12,151 nt of DNA from an uncultured Fretibacterium sp. (GTDB taxonomy: Bacteria; Synergistota; Synergistia; Synergistales; Aminobacteriaceae): positions 1 to 12,151 of the forward strand of contig CALCEM010000003.1 of assembly GCA_937900285.1 (NCBI GenBank), given 5' to 3'. The first letter of the stretch is position 1; the number at the start of each line of letters is the position of its first letter. Shown here piece after piece: positions 7,966-12,151 of the stretch. The notes under the pieces were generated by a model that did no database searches, was not told the origin of the DNA, and saw only the letters and a list, made by a program, of their open reading frames with translations. The position numbers were made by a program, and so were the translations under genes.

Positions 7966-9370
7966 AGAGTATAGAACGATCTCAAGTTTATCCGGCCCGT
8001 TAATGATGGTCGAGAAGACTAGTGAAGTACGCTATGATGAATTAGTAGAAATTTCGCTTGGAAATGGTGAAAAACGTCGTGGCAGAGTTCTTGAAATTGA
8101 AAGCGACCGCGCATTAGTTCAGGTCTTCGAAGGTACATCAGGAATTGACAGCGAAGACACAAAAGTAAGATTTGTCGGAAAAGTTTTGACGCTTCCAGTT
8201 TCAAAAGATATGTTAGGCCGAGTATTTAACGGACGCGGTGAGCCTATAGACGGAGGTGCGCCGTTAATCGCCGAGCAGAATCTTGATATAAACGGAATGC
8301 CGATGAATCCATTTTCACGCGATTACCCGTCAGAATTTATTCAGACTGGAATTTCAACAATTGACGGATTAAACCCAATGGTAAGAGGTCAGAAGCTCCC
8401 AATATTTTCAGCTTCAGGACTTCCTCATAACAGAATGGCTGCACAGATTGCGCGTCAAGCTACTGTTATAAATAGCGGCAATGATGATTTTGCGGTTGTG
8501 TTTGCTGCAATGGGTATCACGTTCGAAGAGGCTTCGTTCTTCATGGAGGATTTCAGAAGGACGGGAGCTTTACAACGCACAGTATTATATATAAATTTGG
8601 CTGATGACCCTGCAATTGAGAGAATTTCAACCCCTCGTATAGCATTGACTGCGGCTGAGTATTTAGCTTTTGAATGTAATATGCACGTTGTTGTAATTTT
8701 GACGGACTTAACGAACTATTGCGAAGCGTTGAGAGAAATTTCAGCAGCTCGTAAAGAAGTACCCGGCCGTCGCGGTTATCCTGGATATTTGTATACTGAC
8801 CTTGCGACAATGTACGAACGCGCGGGAAGATTGAAAGGGAAGAGCGGATCAATTACGCAAATTCCGATTTTGACGATGCCTGAAGATGATAAAACCCACC
8901 CGATTCCGGATTTAACGGGATATATTACGGAGGGGCAAATTATTTTAAGCCGCAGTCTTCACCGTCAAGGAATTTATCCGCCGGTTGATGTAATGCCCTC
9001 GCTTTCGAGATTGAAAGATAAGGGAATCGGAAAAGATAAAACCCGCGAAGATCACGCCGATTTAATGAACCAGTTATTTGCGGCTTATGCTCGTGGAAAA
9101 GAAGCTAAAGAATTGGCGGTAATTCTCGGAGAAGGTGCATTATCTGATGAGGATAAGGCTTTTGCGAAATTCTCGACGACCTTTGAAGATAAATATATAC
9201 GTCAAGGCGAATATGAAAACAGAACGATTAAAGAAACGCTCGAACTCGGATGGAATTTATTAACGATGATTCCAGTTAAAGAATTAAAACGTATTCGCGA
9301 TGCATATATTGAAAAATATTTACAGCCGTTATTGAAAGGCAAAACTGACGCTGATAACGCAAAATCCTAA
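7955..9370 (+). CDS. ntpB: V-type ATPase regulatory/non-catalytic subunit B
   Basis: This 471-residue protein is homologous to subunit A but non-catalytic: the P-loop position reads FSASGLPHNR (151-160) and lacks the GKT signature. It supplies the arginine finger, R352 in MPSLSRLKDKGIG, to the active site of the adjacent A subunit. An N-terminal barrel, a central nucleotide-binding-like domain and a helical C-terminal domain are all present. The ATG at 7955 is six bases after GGAGGTG (7942-7948). The GTG at 7946 lies inside that site and is rejected. The start overlaps the stop of subunit A by 11 bases, which favours matched production of the two head subunits. Confidence 0.98.
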   Translation: MLPREYRTISSLSGPLMMVEKTSEVRYDELVEISLGNGEKRRGRVLEIESDRALVQVFEGTSGIDSEDTKVRFVGKVLTLPVSKDMLGRVFNGRGEPIDGGAPLIAEQNLDINGMPMNPFSRDYPSEFIQTGISTIDGLNPMVRGQKLPIFSASGLPHNRMAAQIARQATVINSGNDDFAVVFAAMGITFEEASFFMEDFRRTGALQRTVLYINLADDPAIERISTPRIALTAAEYLAFECNMHVVVILTDLTNYCEALREISAARKEVPGRRGYPGYLYTDLATMYERAGRLKGKSGSITQIPILTMPEDDKTHPIPDLTGYITEGQIILSRSLHRQGIYPPVDVMPSLSRLKDKGIGKDKTREDHADLMNQLFAAYARGKEAKELAVILGEGALSDEDKAFAKFSTTFEDKYIRQGEYENRTIKETLELGWNLLTMIPVKELKRIRDAYIEKYLQPLLKGKTDADNAKS

Positions 9371-9384
9371 GGGGGAATTTTAAA

Positions 9385-10005
9385 ATGGCACGTATCAATG
9401 TCAACCCTAACAGGATGGAATTATCACGATTAAAAAAGCGTTTGGCTGTTGCGAAGAGGGGTCATAAATTATTAAAGGACAAGCAGGACGCATTAATAAA
9501 AGCATTTTTGGAGAAAGCTAGAGCCGGAAAAGAATTGCGCGAAAAAGTTGAGAAGGAATTAGCGGAGTGTTATTCGACTTTTGTATTATCGAGAGCGCAG
9601 ACGACTCCGGAAATTTTGGAGCAGGCTTTAATATTTCCCGGTGCAAAATTGGGGCTTTCTGTTGAATGGCATAACGTCATGAGCGTAATGGTTCCTGAAT
9701 ATGATGTAACGCAGGAAGGCAACCCGGTAAATTATGGTTTTGTGAATGTGCCTTTATTATTGGACGCAGCTCTTGAACAGTTTAGCGGATTGATCGTGAG
9801 ACTTCTTGAACTTGCAGCCGAAGAAAAAGCAATAAGACTCATGGCCGGAGAAATTGAGCGTACGAGACGGCGTGTTAATGCTCTTGAATATGTTATGATT
9901 CCGAATTTAGCGGAGACTATCAGATATATAAGCATGAAGCTTGATGAACAAGAACGTTCAACGTTAAGCCGGTTAATGAAAATTAAAGAAATAGTTTCAG
10001 CATAA
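9385..10005 (+). CDS. ntpD: V-type ATPase central-shaft subunit D
   Basis: This 206-residue protein forms the rotating shaft inside the A3B3 head, turning the rotor ring as ATP is hydrolysed. It starts with the family pattern NPNRMELSRLKKRLAVAKRGHKLLKDK (here residues 7-33). Long N- and C-terminal helices make the antiparallel coiled coil, and TRRRVNALEYVMIPNL (about 160-175) is the conserved stretch of the second helix. GGGGGAA stands before the ATG at 9385, 14 bases after the stop of subunit B. It is the last gene of the operon; the NtpH and NtpJ genes that follow in E. hirae are absent here. Confidence 0.96.
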   Translation: MARINVNPNRMELSRLKKRLAVAKRGHKLLKDKQDALIKAFLEKARAGKELREKVEKELAECYSTFVLSRAQTTPEILEQALIFPGAKLGLSVEWHNVMSVMVPEYDVTQEGNPVNYGFVNVPLLLDAALEQFSGLIVRLLELAAEEKAIRLMAGEIERTRRRVNALEYVMIPNLAETIRYISMKLDEQERSTLSRLMKIKEIVSA

Positions 10006-10038
10006 AATTAAATTATTGAATTAAATAATTAAATAAAA

Positions 10039-10077
10039 TCCCTCTCGCGAAATTTAAACGGGAGGGAAATTTTTTTT
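10039..10077. terminator. Strong bidirectional intrinsic terminator after the V-ATPase operon
   Basis: TCCCTCTCG (10039-10047) pairs with CGGGAGGGA (10059-10067) in a nine-pair stem with one G-T wobble and an 11-base loop, followed on the plus strand by a run of eight T (10070-10077). On the minus strand the same hairpin is followed by TTTTATTT, so it can also stop transcripts of the convergent glycosyltransferase gene that ends at 10095. Confidence 0.92.
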
Positions 10078-10094
10078 ATATTTATATTAATATA

Positions 10095-11172
10095 TCAATG
10101 AGTGAGGCTGTATTTAAATTCTGAAAATATCATACTAAATATTAATTTTAAATCGTTCGGGTATATTATTTGCTTCCATGGCGATAGTATTTTTTTATAA
10201 AGCGGTTTAGGCGGTAAAGGTTTTTTATATGCCGCTTCACAGAGTACATTTATAATTTCATCAATATTTTTATTTTCTCCCCATGCGCTTCTTGCGTACA
10301 TTTTCCAATAAATTTTTTGCGCGGGTTGTCCGTTCATGTTCCACGTTTTTAAATCAGAAATTCCGGGCGTATGTATAATACTGTTTTTTGTTTCTGCTTC
10401 ATTCTCAGGATTCTGATTGTTAAATTTTAAATCAATGAATTTTATTTTACCTCTGAACAGCGAATTTAAAGCATCTTGATCAGGACAATATGCGGTATCG
10501 GCATAACGTTCGAGCCATTTCGCAGATATTTCAAAAAGGTTGCATGTTTCACGAATTAATTTAAGATTCATTAGGAGAACTCCAGCATTAAAATATTTAT
10601 TTCTGTCAGATTTGTGTATACGTTCCCTTAAGTAACTGAAAATTTTCCCGTAAATTGTCTTTTTTCTTTTTGGATGCAGTGTAGCAGCCATTGCGTAATT
10701 TTCTATATCTATGTTCCATAATTCTTTTATATCGAGATTAACGACAACATCAGAATCGATATAAATAATTTTTTCAACTTGAATCAAATCAGGAATAAAA
10801 AACCTGTATAGAGTTCCTGCAGTGTATCTCTTTATGACGGTTTCTGGAATTCTTTTTATAATATCAGCCTCAAATTTTTCAAGATCAATAAAATTTATTT
10901 CCTGATTATATTTCTGAGCAGTCCGCATAAATTTATTTTTGTTGTCTTCGGTTAAAGTTTCATCGTGCAAAATATAAACTATTACGGGATTACGGGTATT
11001 TTCAAAAATTGAAGTGATCACGACTCCAGCATGTTGCGAATATTTTCCGGACGGATCGTAAACTGATAAAGCTACATGAATCTTCTCTAAATTATGATTT
11101 ACTTCCGGGACATAATCCAGGCTTTGGGCTTTGGGCTTTGGGCTTTGGGCAATTATACAAATTTTCTGTCAA
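10095..11172 (-). CDS. GT8-family glycosyltransferase, out of frame at a heptamer repeat (putative phase-variable gene)
   Basis: The body is a family 8 glycosyltransferase, which moves a hexose from a nucleotide sugar onto a surface glycan acceptor such as LPS/LOS core. Counting from GTG 11021, it shows the metal-binding DxD as IDSD (88-91), YFNAGVLLMNL (143-153), CPDQDALN (179-186) and HTPGISDLKTW (217-227). The in-frame region upstream of 11021 still encodes the family N-terminus (KIHVALSVYDPSGKYSQHAG), so 11021 is not the real start. That frame has no ATG, GTG or TTG between this block and a TGA at 11180. A start with a ribosome site (GGAG 11186-11183, TTG at 11172; also an ATG at 11199) is in another frame and hits TAA at 11094-11092. 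The two frames meet across four GCCCAAA copies. With three copies, or six, they join; three copies give 356 residues from 11172. The coordinates given span this joined gene. Acceptor and sugar cannot be read. The family call is firm; switching is inferred. Confidence 0.85.
11123..11150 (-). repeat. Heptanucleotide tandem repeat (GCCCAAA)x4 in the 5' coding part of the GT8 gene
   Basis: Four perfect copies of GCCCAAA on the minus strand (TTTGGGC on the plus), followed by a partial GCC. Seven bases shift the frame by one, so each copy gained or lost changes the reading frame downstream. In the assembled copy number the start-proximal frame does not reach the glycosyltransferase body. All three frames across the array itself are free of stops, as expected of a contingency repeat. 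Confidence 0.95.
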
Positions 11173-11181
11173 GCTTGTCAA
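11152..11181 (-). promoter_or_regulatory. Consensus-like -35/-10 pair overlapping the GT8 start region
   Basis: A perfect TTGACA (11181-11176) and a perfect TATAAT (11157-11152) are separated by 18 bases. Such a pair is rare by chance, but transcription from it would begin around 11145, inside the heptamer repeat and downstream of the ribosome site and start codons proposed for the GT8 gene. It may be a real promoter, which would need another start site, or a by-product of the duplicated 9-mer plus A/T-rich coding sequence. Confidence 0.35.
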
Positions 11182-11184
11182 GCT
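11167..11184 (-). repeat. 9-base tandem duplication AGCTTGACA x2
   Basis: Two adjacent perfect copies of AGCTTGACA directly after the GGAG ribosome site. Nine bases keep the frame (Ser-Leu-Thr twice), so copy changes here would alter only the spacing between the ribosome site and the TTG start, or between the promoter-like hexamers. Confidence 0.8.
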
Positions 11185-11285
11185 CCTTTCATATTTCATA
11201 AAATTATCAAAATATAAAAAAACATCTTAAAAACTATTTTTGAGATTTTAACACAATAAAATTATATACTGGCATAAATCTTAAA

Positions 11286-11338
11286 TCCCCCCTCGATAAA
11301 TTTTTAAATTTTTGGGTTTTCACGAGAGGGATTTTTTT
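11286..11338. terminator. Terminator-like hairpin between the GT8 and cytidylyltransferase genes
   Basis: T-CCC-CC-CTCG (11286-11295) pairs with CGAG-A-GGG-A (11323-11331) around a small internal loop, with a 27-base A/T-rich loop. On the plus strand seven T follow (11332-11338). On the minus strand, the direction of both neighbouring genes, the tail is only TTTAAG, so termination after the cytidylyltransferase is possible but weaker. It shares the 12-mer AAATCCCTCTCG with the operon terminator. The rest of 11200-11356 is A/T-rich sequence with no gene that I can see. Confidence 0.55.
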
Positions 11339-11356
11339 ATATTATATTTCCGAATT

Positions 11357-12015
11357 TCAAACGGATTCAGATTTTTTATAAATATATTCCGCAAATTCAA
11401 AATCGATCGGGTTATCGATGTCCGTGCCTTCGATCTCGTCAATTAAAAATATATTCGGCTTGAAACCAACGACATTTTTATTTTTTATCATCGTGTCGCG
11501 AGAAATTATATTTACAGCAAAATTTAAAGCTGATATATTTGGCAAATCCTGGCTTCTCGGCTGGTTATGCAGATCATAATTTAACGGCATATTATCTTTA
11601 AACATAAATTCCTTTACTAAATGAGCAGAGTTCACAGAATCAAATTTATTAATATTCTTAAAATATTCGGTTATCATGTTTTCAATTGTGCTGTCTTTAA
11701 TTAAAGGATTTGTAACATTTGTATAAGCTACTATATCCGCGTTAAAATTTTCGGCCATGTTCTTATATACTTCACTCATTGGCGCAGAATTTGAAGCAAA
11801 ATACTCATTACGCTTAACAGTTTCGCAATTTAAATTTTTAGCGATCTTTAACATTTCATCATCATTTGAATTTATAATTATTCCGTCTAAAATTTTTATG
11901 CGCTTAAGCTGGTTAATTTTTATTTCCAGAAGTGTAGAATTTGCAAACGGACGAATGTTTTTATTTTTCACGCGCACAGAACCGATCTGACTGCGATTAA
12001 TGCCTTTATGCTCAT
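11357..12015 (-). CDS. Acylneuraminate cytidylyltransferase-like protein (NeuA family), frameshifted near the 5' end
   Basis: The product resembles CMP-N-acetylneuraminate synthetases, which activate sialic acid or related nonulosonates with CTP in the cytoplasm for surface glycans. Visible blocks are KNKNIRPFANSTLLEIKI (N-terminal nucleotide-binding region), INSNDDEML, YTNVTNPLI, ALNFAVNIISRD and the C-terminal DIDNPIDFEFAEYI. The natural start is the ATG at 12015, with GGAGG (12030-12026) ten bases before it. It gives SIKALIAVRS, and the frame then breaks at 11983-11982. The rest of the protein continues in another frame from GSVRVKNKN. Inserting one G (TCGGTT to TCGGGTT) rebuilds VRSGSVRVKNKN, the expected motif, and a 219-residue protein. 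As assembled the gene is broken: either a true one-base deletion or a sequence error. Sugar specificity is unknown and related cytidylyltransferases for other sugars are possible. Confidence 0.82.
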
Positions 12016-12151
12016 GATGCGGAGACCTCCGAAAAAATAACAGAGAGCGCATCACATTCGTATAATAAAGAACTACTTAAAAGGACATAATTAACGGATG
12101 AGATGAGATGAGATGAGATGAGATGAGATGAGATGAGATGAGATGAGATGA
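12012..12151 (-). other. Open reading frame running off the contig through the pentamer repeat (possible 3' end of an upstream gene)
   Basis: On the minus strand one frame is open from the contig end for 45 codons and closes at a TGA (12014-12012) that overlaps the cytidylyltransferase ATG as ATGA, a common coupling arrangement. The repeat part reads Ser-Ser-His-Leu-Ile over and over, and the remaining 27 codons match nothing I recognise. It could be the end of an upstream gene or chance; 27 stop-free non-repeat codons are weak evidence. Confidence 0.25.
12097..12151. repeat. Pentanucleotide tandem repeat, at least 11 copies (GATGA on plus, TCATC on minus)
   Basis: Eleven perfect 5-base copies fill the last 55 bases, and the contig ends inside the array, so the true length is unknown. 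All three minus-strand frames are free of stops across the array, while every plus-strand frame meets TGA. It lies 82 bases upstream of the cytidylyltransferase start. Perfect arrays of this kind mutate by slippage and, when inside or just before a gene, commonly switch expression. The assembly break here is probably caused by the repeat. Confidence 0.97.

Noticed and set aside
10095..11021. Taking GTG 11021 as the true start of the GT8 protein
   Set aside because: The same frame upstream encodes the conserved GT8 N-terminal strand (HVALSVYDPSGKYSQHAG), so a protein starting at 11021 would lack part of the nucleotide-sugar-binding fold, and no good ribosome site precedes it at the right distance.
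11976..11990. Programmed -1 frameshifting as explanation for the cytidylyltransferase break
   Set aside because: TCGGTTC is not a slippery heptamer and I see no strong structure just downstream. A one-base deletion or a sequence error is simpler.
11757..11990. Plus-strand open frame inside the cytidylyltransferase
   Set aside because: It is antisense to conserved motifs of the real gene and has no start signal.
11357..12055. Cytidylyltransferase translated from the in-frame GTG/ATG at 12055/12052
   Set aside because: The extra residues (RSLLFFRRSPHHEHKG and on) are unlike the family and no ribosome site is present. They come from reading the real start region in the wrong frame.
12097..12151. 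CRISPR array
   Set aside because: It is a simple 5-base tandem repeat without spacers.

Overview
The window looks like a whole short contig from a metagenome or draft assembly. One end carries Illumina adapter sequence and the other stops inside a pentanucleotide tandem repeat. The DNA is A/T-rich bacterial sequence with strong Shine-Dalgarno sites, heavy TTA-leucine use and short intergenic gaps. The bacterial V/A-type ATPase operon in the Enterococcus hirae ntp order, with a sodium-type rotor subunit, suggests an anaerobic, probably host-associated bacterium such as a clostridial Firmicute or a member of Synergistota. I cannot settle the phylum from this window.

Layout. Bases 1-41 are TruSeq adapter (index 11, GGCTAC), not genome. 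Bases 42-1173 (minus strand) are the N-terminal part of a secreted glycoside hydrolase family 3 enzyme, cut off by the contig end. A divergent promoter region of about 190 bases follows. Bases 1364-10005 (plus strand) hold a complete, tightly packed V-type ATPase operon: G/H, I, K, E, C, F, A, B, D. It has four stop/start overlaps or near-contacts and ends in a strong bidirectional terminator at 10039-10077. Subunits A3B3 form the catalytic head, D, F and C form the central shaft, E and G form the peripheral stalks, and I and K form the membrane motor. The K subunit has the residues that coordinate Na+ in E. hirae NtpK, so the machine is probably an ATP-driven sodium pump.

Bases 10095-12151 (minus strand) are a surface-glycan region and the unusual part of the window. 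It holds a GT8-family glycosyltransferase and a CMP-sialic-acid-synthetase-like cytidylyltransferase, and both are out of frame as assembled. The glycosyltransferase has four copies of a 7-base repeat (GCCCAAA) between its start region and its conserved body. Losing one copy would join the two frames into a 356-residue protein, which is the arrangement of a phase-variable contingency gene. The cytidylyltransferase lacks a single G early in the gene; adding it back restores the family's N-terminal motif. Just upstream, an (ATGAG/TCATC) pentamer array of at least 11 copies runs off the contig end. Two short tandem repeats whose unit length is not a multiple of three, beside two surface-glycan genes, suggest a locus that switches a surface carbohydrate on and off by slipped-strand mispairing. 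The repeats and frames are seen directly; the switching is inference.
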